NCBI GenBank assembly: GCA_963573305.1
Contig: OY754327.1
Coordinates: forward strand, 144,252,855 to 144,316,854
Reading direction: 5' to 3'
From: Pyrrhosoma nymphula
Lineage: Eukaryota > Arthropoda > Insecta > Odonata > Coenagrionidae
DNA length: 64,000 bases
Below are positions 23,021-36,379 of this stretch, piece by piece. The translations under genes were made by a program, and so were the position numbers. The notes beneath the pieces are model-generated. The model ran no database searches. It saw only the letters and a program-made list of their open reading frames with translations, and was not told the origin of the DNA. The first letter of the stretch is position 1. Each line of letters starts with the position of its first letter.

Positions 23021-23206
23021 TGAATAACTTTAAACTTTGTATTTCCACTTAAAATTTATTTTGCTACGACCATGGTTTCGACGTCAGGGCGTCATCATCA
23101 GGTCCGATGATGACGCCCTGACGACGCCCTGATGACGCCCTGACGTCGAAACCATGGTCGTAGCAAATTAAATTTCAAGTGGAAATACAAAGTTTAAAGT
23201 TATTCA
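23021..23206. mobile_element. Foldback element with near-perfect palindrome
   Basis: TGAATAACTTTAAACTTTGT... on the left is mirrored by ...ACAAAGTTTAAAGTTATTCA on the right. CTACGACCATGGTTTCGACG and its complement lie inside, and a tandem GACGCCCTGA motif forms the centre. The right flank (TGAATTCCAAGTTCCACAAA, then CGCCTGAAACC) is shared with loci at about 40.04 and 42.70 kb. Confidence 0.85.
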
Positions 23207-24199
23207 AGATGAATTCCAAGTTCCACAAAGTAACGCCTGAAACCATCAACCTTATATTACAATTGGTTTTTATCATTTAACATAAATGAAAACTTTACTG
23301 CATTTTTTGTTATTATTTCCCAAAACAATGAGTTTTCTGAAAGCGATGAAACACAATGAAAGTCTCTAATAAACTTTTAGAGTAAAATTTCCACACCTAT
23401 CTGTCCAGCATGATTTTTTGCCATTATTTCAATCCGAATTTGAACCAGAATATTTCAATGGATAAATACTGGGAGCTTTGAGTGTTGTAGAATGGCGTTT
23501 CATGATAATTTTTGTCTTGATATTTTGCATTTGGAAAAAATGTTTCTCACACTTGCATTCCAGTTTGTTTTGAAGCAGTCAGTGTTAATTAATGAAAACG
23601 GAACTTGTACAAGATGGAAAAAATCGTTTTCGAAATAGAAACGCGCAAAATGACGAGCTATGGAATCGTATAGCTTAGGAATAATGTTGGTTAAGACTGT
23701 AAGCAGTGACTGATGGTGGAGCATTTGTTATTGGCTGCATTTTACTCTCGTGACTTTGACGTTAGTTATAGCAATAAATGCAGATTTTGGCTTTTTGATC
23801 GACCTTAGTCTAAATATAAAAAAATTTTGTGAGGACATTGGGGCTTGTAACATATGAGTATGTTAGCCTTAGTAACCTGCATCCAGGTTATTGTTTATAA
23901 ATTGTTTGTTTTATTGATTGTCAGAAGGCTCCCAAAATAAATGTCTTACCTGAATGGTAACTGAACTGTACAGGCTTTGCATATCTGATTTCCATTCATT
24001 CGCTAATATTTTGGGCAATTTAATTCTTTTTAGTGATGGGGAAATGTGGCATTCACAGGATACATTTTTGGTTTAATCTAAATTCACTCCCCTGTCACTA
24101 TCATTTGAGCTGACTCGCAGGTTACTGTGTAGGATTAGGAAGAAATTGGGTGGACTGATTTCTAGAACAAAACATACTAATATATAATCATTCATGGGT

Positions 24200-27100
24200 T
24201 TAAAAAGTAGTATTAAAATATCAAGATGATTTTATCAAGTTAGTAACCATTGGTTGACTGCTGTAGTTACACCAACTAATCAATGGTTACTGTCAGAGGC
24301 GGTGAGGCTGTCCGCTGCTTATTGACTTCGTTATACTAGAGTATAGAGGGTATAGTACATAAATAAGCTTTCTGTTACTAGCATACCCGCTCCAAAATAC
24401 CTATGTCATTGTATCGGTAGAGTGAATTTTTCATTTCACCGAAGCCCAAGTGTGGCTATACTGGACCTTTTATATTTCTGTCACCAATGGCAAGTCCTTT
24501 TCCTGGACCCTAAGACTAGCCCTTTACATATACCTTGAATTTCTTTGTTTCTATATTCTCAAAGCAAAACACAGGGTCAAGTATTTATTTGTGCTACCTC
24601 CACTTCGCATGTTAGACATTAAATCGAAGCAATGCGACTGTATTTTGACTTAAGAAAAGATTTCGTGGCCTCGGTTCAAGTATGTGCTGCATTAATTATG
24701 CTATCTTTTCTCAATAAGCATATTAATTCCCTTCTTCAGATGGAAAGTTAATAAAAGTAAATATGTGCTAGCATTTTAATAATTCATAGAAATATTCATA
24801 ACAGTGGGTAATGGATTCCCTAATCATTTCAACTAAACTATGGAAGGAAATAGGGTCAGAGCTTTTCATTATATATGTTCCATTTTAATACATTCTTAAG
24901 AGCTTTTCATGAAAAATGGTATTCCGTGCATATTAACCGCCGCACTATCCCCACGATTTCGTATTCATAAAGTGCGCTGTTTGATTTTCAGAAAGTGCTT
25001 GATTATATAATGTTGGGAAATTATCAGATCGCGCGTCAGTCACAGAGAAAAAAAACCTGGTCTCTTTCTGAAGTTTCCACGCGGCTGGGTCGTAAAACAC
25101 ACTTTGATGAAAGCGAGGGAGATGTAGGGGGGTGAAGGGAACGGATAGGGAGGAGAAGGTGGGGTAGGGAAATGAGGAAGGGGGGGAGGGTGGGTGGCGG
25201 AGGGGAAACTGGCGCAGTATGGGGTTAGCGTGACGATGCTAAAATAAGATTCAATAATTTCAGTTGTAAATGACGAGAAGAAAATTCACTCATGCGTCGA
25301 ATTTACGAATGCACGTGGTTGTTCATCCTTATTTGTCGCTATTGGTGAAGGGAGAGTACTAAAAGTGAAAAATATTCGCTTTTAGACAATTAAGCTTGAG
25401 AGCTGGTTTTGCAGCGAACGGAGCATACCTTCATATCATTCAATTTATTGACTCCCTTTGTAGTTTCCTCATAAGTATATATTTTTATTTAGTACCAGTT
25501 CATATATCTATATTCAGTTGGGAAAACTAACCTTAAATTCCTGAAGTGAGCTCGTGGGTCGCAACATTTTGTTCGGAGTGTCTTGCGCCCTCTCGTTTAT
25601 AATGTTATTTTTGACGAAGGTTAATAAAGATTCAATTCAATGTAGGTAACAGCTTGTAAAATGTTATCTTTTTGGGCAAATACTTATTAACGCATAAGAT
25701 TAATCTAATAGTTAAAGGTTCCTTCGATCAACAATAGTTGCCTTGAATGTTGATTGCGAGAAAACATGTCAACTTCTCTCCCTATCACTCGGAGTGAGTG
25801 CCTATTTGAGCCAACCAAAGCATATACATTTTTTCATTTTATAATTCATGCAAATCTATTCCGGAATTTATGATGAATCGTCTTTCTTTAAGGACTCTTC
25901 CGCTGTTCCCCCATAATGGCATGGAATCAAAATAAAAGCATAATTTTGATTATGTAAACCGGATAGTATTTGATAACAGGACAATTTAACTTTCTCTTTA
26001 GTTGGGATCAAAATATATCGTTGGTAACAAGGCCAGCGGAAGATTTGCTGGGTATCATTTGGACTATAAGGACTACAAGCCAAAATACATGTTATTCATC
26101 TCATTATGAAAAAAAAAACAAAATTTTTTCATTCAACGGGGAATGTGCTCGATTGACTATATGTAGTAAGTTGTAGAAATATCCATTTTATTGTTACAGA
26201 AAGTACTCAGATGAATTGTCTATCGACGGTGGCGTAGTAATTTGATTTGCATAAATCATAAGCACTAGGTTTCAGTTACCTGACCTTAGTGGCATTAAAT
26301 GTGCGAGGGGATGTGGCTCACCTTTCAACTCTTGAGGTGAGACGTACAGGCGAATAAATCGATTTGAATTGTCCCCATGCTCTTTTGCACACCTGGGGCT
26401 TTATTCAGTAAGGACTCGACGCGGTCGAACCTCGGAAAATCCGTGGGTGTGACGTCTAAACCCCGGAAAATCTCAACTTTTGAATGGCCCTATATGAAAT
26501 TTTCGTCGCTGTGACGTCAACATTTCGTCACTTTCGAGACTCGGAAATCCCGAAGTCGTACAGAATATCCCCCTGAGGTCGATTCTGATCAAACACCCCA
26601 TTACTCATCAGAAGCAACGCTCGCCATTTACGTTAGCAGCCCGAGAAGAACTACTTCGGATGTTAAATGGTTCTGTGAATCTTCACTCCCTTTCCTTGAG
26701 AGGGCAATTCTACATAAGGTCTCTTTTACGAGTGCATATTGGAACTGGCGAAACTGTCCCAATGAATTAAACATAAATCGTGCAAAATCTCCAACCACCT
26801 TGTGCATGAGTTTTTCAAGGAAAATATAGTATATCGGTAACCATTAGTCTAATTTTCCTTTGAATCCGGTTGAGAATCAATAAAACGGAATAATTGTATT
26901 AATATGAAAATATTTGACTATGCTGACCTTAATGTAGACTTCATTAGACTCAGCTGATAATGTCATTAGTTAAGTTAAATGCCACTGTTGTAATTGGTTG
27001 GAGCAATGTATTGTTTTGTAGAGAGGGGAATGGAACTTTTCAGTTACATTCTATGTTATTGCATAGATTTTTCCTCTATATCTATCAAGACAAGCATCCT

Positions 27101-28000
27101 GAATTCTTGTTTCTTACTGCTCCCATATGTTTTTGTTTATGTAGGTATTCTTGTTATATACAAAAAAATGTTCTTGTAATTATTTCTTAGGCATGCCGTA
27201 AGTTTACTTTCATAAGTATAAGGCTGATACCATAATGCGTTTCGATATCGGCCGTTTTCATTGTTCGTTATACTTTTAAGATTATAAATATTCACGTACT
27301 TATGGCTTATCACGTATACGTTTATACAGCAAGAATCGCTTTCGGCGAAAAATTATTTCATTCCTCTGTTTGGAATGTTTCAAGTTCGTGGACAAATTTT
27401 CTTCGTCCGTGTCCGGACCAGCTTAGTTATTATGACTTGCTTTGAAAGTTGTCTTTTCTGGAATGAATGAGTTTGTTCCGAGGTTTCTCGTTTTAACCAA
27501 ATGGCAGTGCCGCCCGTCTGTCAAATTATCTCGCTTCGAGGAACTCTTACCCTGGGGTTTGACTTGAAGCCATTGAAACCGTCCGCAAAAGTGACATGGG
27601 CCAAATACTAAGAGACAGACTAAGGTTCTAAACCGTAAGGATTCTGACGAGGGGTGTGCTAGTGTGTATGAAAGAGAGAGCTATTACTACGTTTACCCAC
27701 AGCTGTTTAAAAAATGTCAATATCTGCACTTTGCGTGGAATGCGGCAGAATCTTTGCTAACATGTTAAATTCTTTATAGCTGTTTTTATCGTCTGCACTT
27801 AAATTCTCTCCCATTTAACGAAGAAGAGTTAGATATCCTGATGTTATCAACTCTTCACGTATGGTTTTATAATTGCATTGTGATTTAAATTGCTGTCTAA
27901 AAACGGGGTATTAACTTCGCTGGTACCATTCACACGGATCATCGGACGGCCGATCTCCGCTTGCTCACGTGCCTCTTAAGCGCTTAGCCGTGCTTGGTAT
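24200..28000. other. Unannotated non-coding interval
   Basis: No frame here shows domain similarity. A modest inverted repeat, AGTAACCATTG...CAATGGTTACT, occurs at about 24,240-24,290, and a G-rich block lies at 25.1 kb. Confidence 0.45.
25080..25260. other. G-rich low-complexity segment
   Basis: Runs of GGG and GGGTGG on the plus strand stand out from AT-rich flanks. There is no coding frame. The surrounding 24.3-27.9 kb shows no gene or transposon that I can support, apart from an isolated palindromic TGACGTCA at 26,512-26,519. Confidence 0.2.
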
Positions 28001-28230
28001 CGACTGTTGACCCAGGTCGAGGGCTTATGAAAGGGTTGCGGTGGATGGAGAGGGGATGAGGGAGTGACTGAAGACAGAGCAAACACAAAACGGCTGGTGG
28101 CCGGGTGATGGGAAGGGTGGACTCCCTCAAAGGGCACTCGTTAACACAATCACGCCCCTCTTCCCGTCCTCCCTTCCTAAAAACCGGTGCAGCGTCGTAG
28201 GGATCGTTTAGGACCGAGGTGGGACACTGT
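27940..28230. promoter_or_regulatory. GC-rich island, function unknown
   Basis: A short GC-rich block with CpG and a CACGTG E-box-like core near 27,966. A minus-strand frame at 27,984-28,274 encodes a Pro/Ser/Arg-rich chain without domains and is probably compositional. Confidence 0.2.
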
Positions 28231-29759
28231 TGGGAAATGAATGACCAGCTTTTGGTTATGAGTTCCGGGCTCATGGTATCTTGTGAGTGAGGAGTTTCCT
28301 CGAAAGGTGTAATGGGCCATATTTTGTCTACTTTGGAAAAATCCTTTTTAAGTACCTGTCACTCCCCCGTTCAGATGACCGCACTTCAAGAAAAGAATGT
28401 GGCAACACAATTCCAAAGACTCTTGGAAAACCTATTTATCTAGCCAAACCGAAACGCAACCGAAATAATGTGATAATTTTTTAAGGTGGGTGAAGAAAAT
28501 CGGTAATCGAAAGAAAGTAACTGCGCGTGTTATGTGATGTCATGTACACATTTAAGTACAACCTTTAACCTAGTAAGCTACCTAGACGTCCTATTCCGCG
28601 GTGAATTTTATAACGGCCCTAATATGATTTATAAGGACTAGGTATAGGCTCCGTGCATAGCGACAAATAGCGCCCTGAGTGGCCACTTGTGGCATAAATG
28701 TAAGGAGAGCGTGTTTAATGGAGATTAATGATAATACTGTAAAAGAGTGAATGTTATAACACTTTGGATACATTTTAATTGTAAGCAGGGTGCCATTTAA
28801 TGGGTTATTAGAAAATTAAAATGCGGTAGTTATTACGCTTCAGTTTGCAATTCCAAAGAGTAATCGTAATTGCCGAATGACCGGTTGTAGCTAAGCACCT
28901 GGCAATACGGATGGAGGAATAAAATAATATTCCTTCCCTAAAAGACCGTATGTGAATGAGGTAGAGGCGCTGTGGATTAGGGGAGTCTAGAGACCCTAAA
29001 TACAGTGCCTCTAGGGGAGTCTACCAGGAAAAGATTTAAAGATTTAAATTGTATAGTATTATTTTTACTCTATTCTCCTGACTCGAATGCAAACAATCAG
29101 TTCATTTTCTGTGAAGTCGTCGGGATTTTACCCCAGCCATCCAATTTTTTATCTAAATGTCAGATTTACCAATTGCCGCAATATAAAGGCTTAGTTAGAC
29201 TTCTCTTAACGTGCGTAGTTCAAATATATCTATGATTACGTATTAATTTGTGTCGATCGTTTTAAACTGCTGAATCACGTATTTTGGCTTAATTCCCTTG
29301 TTTGTTTCACTTGCTTTGATAAACACTTTGCGACTATAAAGTGCCTTATTATTTTGCTTGTTAGTTGTAATGGAGTGTTGTGGAAGAACCGTGCGCGAAT
29401 ATGAGAACTACACACTTTATTTCCGGCGTTTCCAGCCTTGATGAAGAACCATCATAGCCTGGAAAGCACTCACAAATATATAGTGCTCGTTTTGTTGGGC
29501 AATGATAATTTATATGATTGATCAACCAGCCTTCATTCGAACTATTTTTTATGAGTACTGGATGTCGTGTTCCGAATCCAGCGTCAGTTGTATTTAGATT
29601 GCATGAGCAGCAGCGACAAGTATGGTAGATTCATCAGGGGATGGCGAAGGGAATATTATACATCTCATACAGTTGATGAAAGTGTCTGAAAGAGTGAAGA
29701 GTGTAATATATCTGTCTCTCGTATTCTTCCAAGTGTACCTACGTCGAGGATGATGTCTG

Positions 29760-30830
29760 ACCATGTATTTGTAATCACTAGGTTATTTCTCCGGTACAAA
29801 TCCACCGCTTTCTCGCCGCGTTTATTTCTCCTTCCTAGCCCATAATCGCTTTCCTCCCGCTATTCTCTTCCTTCACCGATCACCGCGTTCCAATCCCCCA
29901 TTACTGCCAAATACATACTCCCAGGTACTCTACCAATTATTTCATCTAGCTGATCGTATACACCTTCTACCTCCTCCTACCATCTACCTCCTCCTCTCTA
30001 TGATTAGATGTAGGCATATAAATCTGGATTATAGCCAAATTCGTTGGATCTGACTTTAGCTCAACAACTATTATCCTATAACTCATTTGCTGTGAATACA
30101 CGACTTTTTTAAAACTAAGTTTCCTGTTCATTACGAATGCAACCCCACGCTGGCTTTCGTTCCCTCCGCTATAAATCACTCTATAGCCATCGCTACAGTA
30201 ATCCCCACTGGTCCCCACTATCTTTCCATCTTGCCTCGCCCAGACCCATGATGTCTACACTACACCCACCCTCTTCATTTCTTGCTTTATATTCTCTAGC
30301 TTTCCCGCCCTTAGCATAGTCCTAACATTCCACGTGCCTATTCTGATTGTTTCGTTCCTCTTCTACATTGTCTTTTCCTCTGCTGCTGTATTTGTCTCTA
30401 CTTCCGAGCTAGGATTTTGTGTGATGACGACGCCAGGGGCCTTGCTCTCATCGCTTTTGGGCACGACACCTGGCCCACTGTACCGAGTCCCGTAGTTGCC
30501 TGGATTCATAATTATGTCAGAACTGTTCATGATTTCAAGGTTTTTAAAAATTGAGTTGGTATTCCGTGGCCTTACTCAATAGTGTTTTTTACGTGGCACC
30601 ATCCCGTGAGAGGCCGCCCCACTGGGGTCAGACGCTTTTACAGCCTCCTTAGTGAGGAACAGACACTGCGCGGACCACCATTCCTCTGTCTCCTAACATT
30701 CGGCCTATCTGGCATGGGTGGGTCTACCAGGAGCATTGCTCCTGCCAGTTCAGCTATAGGGGCCATCGGAGCACGCAAGCCCTTCCACCACGGCAAGGTC
30801 TAAGGGAAGGGGTAGCAGTAGTAACAGCAG
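29760..30830 (-). mobile_element. RTE-like LINE relic: 5' region and endonuclease
   Basis: On the minus strand the endonuclease starts near 30,345 with TIRIGTWNVRTMLRAGKLEN, continues after a break with GYRVIYSGGNESQRGVAFVM and SYRIIVVELKSDPTNLAIIQ, and ends in IYMPTS. This is the domain often labelled craniofacial-development-protein-2-like in insect genomes. The segment at 30,560-30,830 looks like a conserved 5' part of the same element. No reverse transcriptase follows at this site. Confidence 0.75.
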
Positions 30831-32469
30831 CATATTAAAATTATTGAAACCAGATGATTTGTTCCTGGCAGATGAGGGCTTCCTTGACATTAAGTTCAAT
30901 GTGTATAAAAATATTACCTATTATTTTTATGCCTGTGTGAAATTTAGTGGGCGCCCATTAGAGTTTTTCTTTTTTTCATTTGATCTACCGGCATATTTAA
31001 CACGCAGTCAGAAATTTCACATAAGCTGAATCACGGCCAAGAGCCTAAAATTGAAGTTCATAAGGAAGCAATATTCAAGGTGCTGGACATAATCCAGTTG
31101 CTAAGTTGTTCTAAGGCATGCTTTAGATGCTTAACTATTACGCTTAATATATTGGATGGTAGTTGATTAAACTGTCACTTGCAAGTATTGATTTTAATAG
31201 TATAATGACTCCAGCCAAGTGCATTGTGTAGACGTGTCTCATAAGACCTGCAGGCTTGCACAGGTGTTGTTACAAGCTTTATTGACTTGTGAAGTTCTTA
31301 TCAATAACTCCGCTGTATCAAATATTGCCTCGAAATATTCCCTCCGGAGCCCCATTTTGAAGTGACGGTAACTGTTTGTGAACAACGCTGTTTCATGTGT
31401 TCGTTTTTTTATCTCGGTTTCTCGGGAAATCTCTAAAGCTTGTGAGTAAACAATCGCGGAATTCCCGAATAGCCAGTGGGAAAAGGGATAGTAATACACC
31501 CGTTTACAAATGGATAACCGTAGTGGGATCTTTTCTGCGCCTTCTTCGCCATGTACAACGTGGTGGGTCTTCTGGTAACAAATGATTTACGGTAGTTCGG
31601 ACGTTTATATTAGGCCCTGTGACAACACACTTTCCGCTATTGCTTCCGTTTTTCTCGTACGCTTTAAGCCTCCTGATTGAGCGACTCCTGGCTTGACATA
31701 TTTATGTGCCTCCTTATGGACAATATTATGTGATAATGTTCTTCGCCTCTCATCTTTGCCATTATACACTTCTTCTATTTATACTTAATCTTTTAGGGTA
31801 GTGACCTGCTCTAACGAGCCTGAGGTGTTATTTTTCGAGCTTTGACCTTCGTTCCTTGTCACAGTTCAAGAATTGAAAAGTTCATGCATTATCGAATAGT
31901 GATTTTTCATCCATATTTACGCAACCTCCTTTTGTATAAGTGGTTGATATTGTGATTCATTTTCATATTTTTAATTTTTATGCTCCGGCAATTTGTCCGC
32001 AAGGTACCAGTTCATGCATATTTTTACGAGAACACTTAATATTGTTCTTTTCATTGAGGTCCTACAGTGCTGTATATATATCGCAGAATCAGGATGAAGA
32101 GGGTTTAATTCGTCATTTGAATGAGAATTCCTCATTTTGGCCATGGTCATTGACGCTCTTCTCCCTGTGGGGAGTCGTATTATGCGCGCAGTACATATTT
32201 TTAGAAAATTTCTGACTACTTTCAATGTCTTTGCGTCGAAAAAATTCACAATAAATTAAAAACTGTGTAATGAATCCGAGTACAATCTGAGAATTAGACT
32301 GAAAGCATTCATGTGGAGGGTAGTTGAATAAGGAGCAGAGACATAACTGTTTGGAAAAGAGATCATAGACGAATAGAAGGTGATACTGAAGGTGGCTGTT
32401 GAAAATCAAATGGACGGATGGGTGGTAAAATAATAAATGAGGAAATATACAGAAAAGTAGAAGAGGAGT

Positions 32470-33010
32470 GGACTGCAGTGAACCAGTCTTCGGATTGAAT
32501 ACCTAATCGTCGTCGCAAGTGACACGGTTCTTGAGTTTTTTTTACCTATGCACATCTCCGCGTACGTCCTACCCTTCTTCACCCCGTCCATAACACCTAT
32601 TCTCTTTTTCCCTTTCCCCGCTTGCCCAGCATCCTTCCCTCTATCACGGCCTTGAGCAACCCATTGCCCATCATCACCGCTTCCAGCCACCTACCATGCC
32701 TTCCCCTTATCTCGTTCAGAGGTTTCCACTCCTCACAAACTACTACTACTAGTAGGTCAAGCACTTCCTCATTTGTCTTTCTTTCTTTCCGTCCATCGCA
32801 TTTTCTTCATCCTCCTTCATACACACATCTCAAATGCCTGCAGCCTTTTTGCATCCTCTTTTCTCAGAGTCCACGTTTCTGCTCCATACAACGTTACACT
32901 CCATATAAAGGTCTTCACCAGCCTTTTCTTCATATCCTTATCCAAGATCCCCGTCATCAGCTCCCTTCTATTACTAAACGCAATATTATATGCAATGACA
33001 AGTAATTTAT
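32470..33010 (-). mobile_element. LINE-D C-terminal fragment, copy 1
   Basis: The minus strand reads IAFSNRRELMTGILDKDMKK, TLYGAETWTLRKEDAKRLQA and, after a break, KGKKRIGVMDGVKKGRTYAE. YGxETWTL followed by KR(L/I)xAFE is the standard C-terminal region of many LINE reverse transcriptases. A second, more decayed copy lies at 59.9-60.6 kb. Confidence 0.75.
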
Positions 33011-33317
33011 TGTAACGTACTAAAGCGTTGCATTGTCTGATGTAGAAGAAATTATCGTGATTCACTTTGCAAGTAATTTTGGTTGCAGTTTTAATGCTCT
33101 CATGATGACAATTATTCCAGATGGAATACCTCATATTTTAGTCAATGTTTTGGAACGTACCTCATACCTTAACTACATACATACTTAATAAGAAATTAGG
33201 TTTGGTAGTTCCCAGGAAATAATTCATTTCACATTAGAATTTTGATTTCTCTTTTTTTTTTTAGAAACAATAAGCTTTTAAAAGAAATAAGATTCGGTTT
33301 GACTTGGTGTAATTCCA

Positions 33318-33530
33318 TTTTATATAACGAAAATAAAACTTTTACAATCCACAATTTTTGGTCAAAACATGTACGTACAATCCGGATTTCAATGCTTTTG
33401 CATTATCATCAGGTGTCTGATTGACCAATCAAGCACCTGATGATGATGCAAAAGCATTATAATCCAGATGTGCGTACATGTTTTGACCAAAAATTGTGGA
33501 TTTTTTCAAGTTTTATTTTTTTATATAATA
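33318..33530. mobile_element. Foldback element (CATCATCAGGTG core)
   Basis: Arms share AAAACTT, ATCCACAATTTTTGGTCAAA, ACATGTACG and AATGCTTTTGCAT, and meet at a centre with CATCATCAGGTG on one side and CACCTGATGATG on the other. The arms run about 33,318-33,420 and 33,425-33,530. No coding capacity. Confidence 0.85.
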
Positions 33531-34699
33531 AGCTTTTTCTTCTCAGGCATTTTTCTCGGTTAGTAACTGGTCATCTTGAATGGGACTAAATTTATAATGT
33601 TCACGACGCTTTTGCATAATAATGGCGAAGAACATCGGCTCATTTCATATTTAAAAAAAGTTATTTTCGGGTAATAAGTTTAATTTTGTATGTGGGATGA
33701 CGTGCTGATAAATCTTGAATTGATCGTTGCAGTTTTCTGTTTTCTTTTTCGCCAATTTCTATTTCTTTATTTTTGAATGCATTTCTTATTCTTTCTTAGT
33801 GTTACCTAAATAATTATTAATTTACTGCTATTTTAATTTAATCATATATTTCTGCCATTTGTGTTTAGGTAACAGTGCAGGTATGGAATGTAATGTGAAG
33901 GTTTTTGCGGCTCTTTTGAAGACCACTCTATATTTTCTCCAGATTATAATTGCATTAGTTCGATTTCGAAAATCGCATTTGGTGAATGATGTGCTTACTG
34001 GAAGAGTTATAAATGTAAAGCCGGAAATACTTTGTTTATTTTTTCCCCTTTGATGCAATGCCAAGCGTTTAGTTTTATTCTTTCTGTTAGGTATGCGAGT
34101 TTAATTACCGACGATGCTCCAGGCTTATTTAAATGGCAATTGGGGTACACTAATCACATTTAAGCACAATATGCCACTATCGAAGAATATTTTTGTGAGA
34201 TTTGATTGTTTTTATTGATTTTTTTTTATTTTCTCATGAAAATAATCATATATGTACTGTGGAAGCATAATCCGATGAAAGCATGTGATACGAATATAAA
34301 GTGAGTCTACATGTAAGTTATTAACGCTGAAAGTGTTCTCTGGTTAAGGATTTTCGCTTAATTGCAGTCCCCTCATTACTCTCGGAAAATATATGATGCG
34401 TTAAAACGGACTAAAGGTCCTTTGATAATACTCGTAAAATACTTCACGGGTGGAATCGGCCATACTTTCCATTTGGGATTCATTTTTTGAAAATAACTCG
34501 ATAATATTTCCGGATGAAAATTTAAAAAGTATAACATATTCCCAGGTGATATCTTTGTCATTTCCCAGATGCTAGGAATATCCGGGTTTTAGAGCACGCG
34601 TCAGATATATGGACGAGTCAAACAGATTTGCATCGGGAGATGGATGAGGTGGAAACTTTTTTCGTCACTTCGTGCTGAAAAAAATTACAATGAAAAGTC

Positions 34700-36370
34700 A
34701 AGGAACGAAAATAAAGATGAAAATTCCGTCCCTAAAAACTTATCCTGCCGGGCGTGTCACCTCGTAAAGACTTTGAGGAGTGTTCCTTCCGAATCGGCGC
34801 GGAATCCTGCCTCAGTCCTTTCGACTTCCACCCGCCTCCCTTGTACCGTCTCTCGCTCACACCCGTACCCCTCCTCTCACGCTTCGAGAGTGCCACCGAA
34901 ATTTAATTGGGACGGTCGGACGTCTTGGACATCATGAGACTGAAATGGTGCAACTTCCGGAGGAGTTTTGTCTCGAAATGTGTTCTCCGACTGCCACTTT
35001 CGGGAGGGACTCCTCTCAAGTCAAAGGAGAAGGGAGGGAACCTGCTCTTCGGGCGGCAGAACCTCCTACCGCCCCCGAAAGACCACTTCGACACCGTCAC
35101 ATCGTCCGCCCCGTTAATGCCACCCGCACGCCCCCGCCACGGCTCCGCGTCCGGCCCCCAGCATATCATTCCGACCCTCAAAAATGTCCTCACCTTCCCA
35201 TCGTGAACTCCCTTCCCTCCCAACCACCGATACACTCGGAAGCCTCAAACTCCTCCTCGGCTGCCCTCGTCACTTCTTTGACTTCGGTGTCACCTCTTAT
35301 CAGAAACCACTCTCGAACATCGTGTCCCTTTCTCCCGTTCCATTTCCACTGTTCTGCCATTCTCCTCGTTCTCACCCGGCTCTCCAGCGCTATCTCTCAT
35401 TACCTCCCTCCGCCTGTTTTTCCACTCCTCCCCGACTTGATTACCCATTCTTCCCTCCTTCCCTCCCTTGTCAACCACGCTATCACCCCTCTGACCGTAA
35501 AGCTATAAATGTGTACACGTCACGTACGCACTACGTCTCTCTTCCTCCTCTTCCCCCCTCCCCTCTCATAAAATATAAATATCTCCGTGTCCTGCCTAAC
35601 GCACTCCCTGACTGTCTTCTTCGATTCAAGCCCCTCACTCATCCTCGTCCGTTGTTCTCTATCGTCACCTTCTCGCTGCTTTTTCCTCCTCTCATCGCCA
35701 CCCTTTCCATCCAAAAAAACCCATTTACCGTCCCTCCACCTTCTTTCTCTTTCTCTCACTCTCTTTCCACACCCAATGCTCTCGTATCCATGGGCGAGAG
35801 GGGACACGCGGAACATATTTAAGCGTTATTATTTTTCGCGTCTGCTACCAGATAATAGTGATGGATTGCCTTGCCTGGGAAAGTTTTCTAATATCCATCA
35901 GCTGCGAAAGGAGGAGAGGAGGGAAGGAGGGGTGTACGAGGGAGAGGGAGAGAATATGAGAGACAATGAGAGGGACAGAAGGGGAAAGGTAGGGGAAAAG
36001 AAGAGACGTGGATGCGGAGAGTGGGCAGATGAGGAGGAGAGGATTCTTTGGGTGAGGTGGAGGGTGGGTGGGTGAAAATGGGGAAGAGAGGGCCGAGGGG
36101 AGGAGGAGGGTGTAGGCGCCGTCCATCCGCGTTGGCCGGGGAGTAGGCGAAGACGAGCCCGAGGCTGGGGACGGCGGGCGAGGTGTCGAACTGAAACATC
36201 GAAAAACGGGATGGCGTTTGCGTGTTGCGTATAAATAAGACCGGAAGAAGAGTCGCGGAAGGGCGAGGGAATGTGAGGTTGATGCAGGAAAAATGTGAGG
36301 GGTAGATGGAAGCAGAGGTTTGGATTAAACACTGAATCAAGTGTCATGATCCGGTTATAGAAGAACAAAG
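34700..36370. promoter_or_regulatory. Large GC-rich island downstream of labial; candidate regulatory region
   Basis: This 1.6-kb stretch is much richer in G+C and CpG than its flanks. The plus strand is pyrimidine-rich from about 34.8 to 35.8 kb and then becomes purine-rich from about 35.9 to 36.1 kb, with repeated GAGAG/GAGGG units that resemble binding sites of GAGA-type factors. Several frames are open on both strands at once (for example 34,780-35,508, 35,184-35,822 and minus 35,898-36,368), but their products are low-complexity Ser/Pro/Leu/Arg chains without domains, so I treat them as a consequence of composition. It contains one exact TGATGGATTG. Its place 3' of a Hox gene makes an enhancer or Polycomb-response-type role possible. 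An unannotated GC-rich exon or promoter is the alternative. Confidence 0.4.
35859..35868 (+). promoter_or_regulatory. Candidate LAB/EXD composite binding site TGATGGATTG
   Basis: This is an exact match to the Hox1/PBC site (TGATNNATNN class, GG centre) that I recall from the Drosophila labial autoregulatory enhancer; the vertebrate Hoxb1 element has the very similar TGATGGATGG. It sits inside the GC-rich island at the pyrimidine/purine switch and is followed by CC. I saw no Homothorax-type TGACAG within about 150 bp. Confidence 0.35.
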
Positions 36371-36379
36371 AGGAAAGAC

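Noticed and set aside
34780..35822. Long overlapping plus-strand ORFs (242 and 212 aa) in the GC-rich island
   Set aside because: They overlap in different frames, are low-complexity Pro/Ser/Leu-rich, show no domain, and minus-strand frames are open over the same bases. Composition explains them better than coding.
35888..36368. Minus-strand ORFs of 150-156 aa rich in Pro/Ser
   Set aside because: They are translations of GA-rich repeats on the other strand and overlap each other; no domain or splice context.
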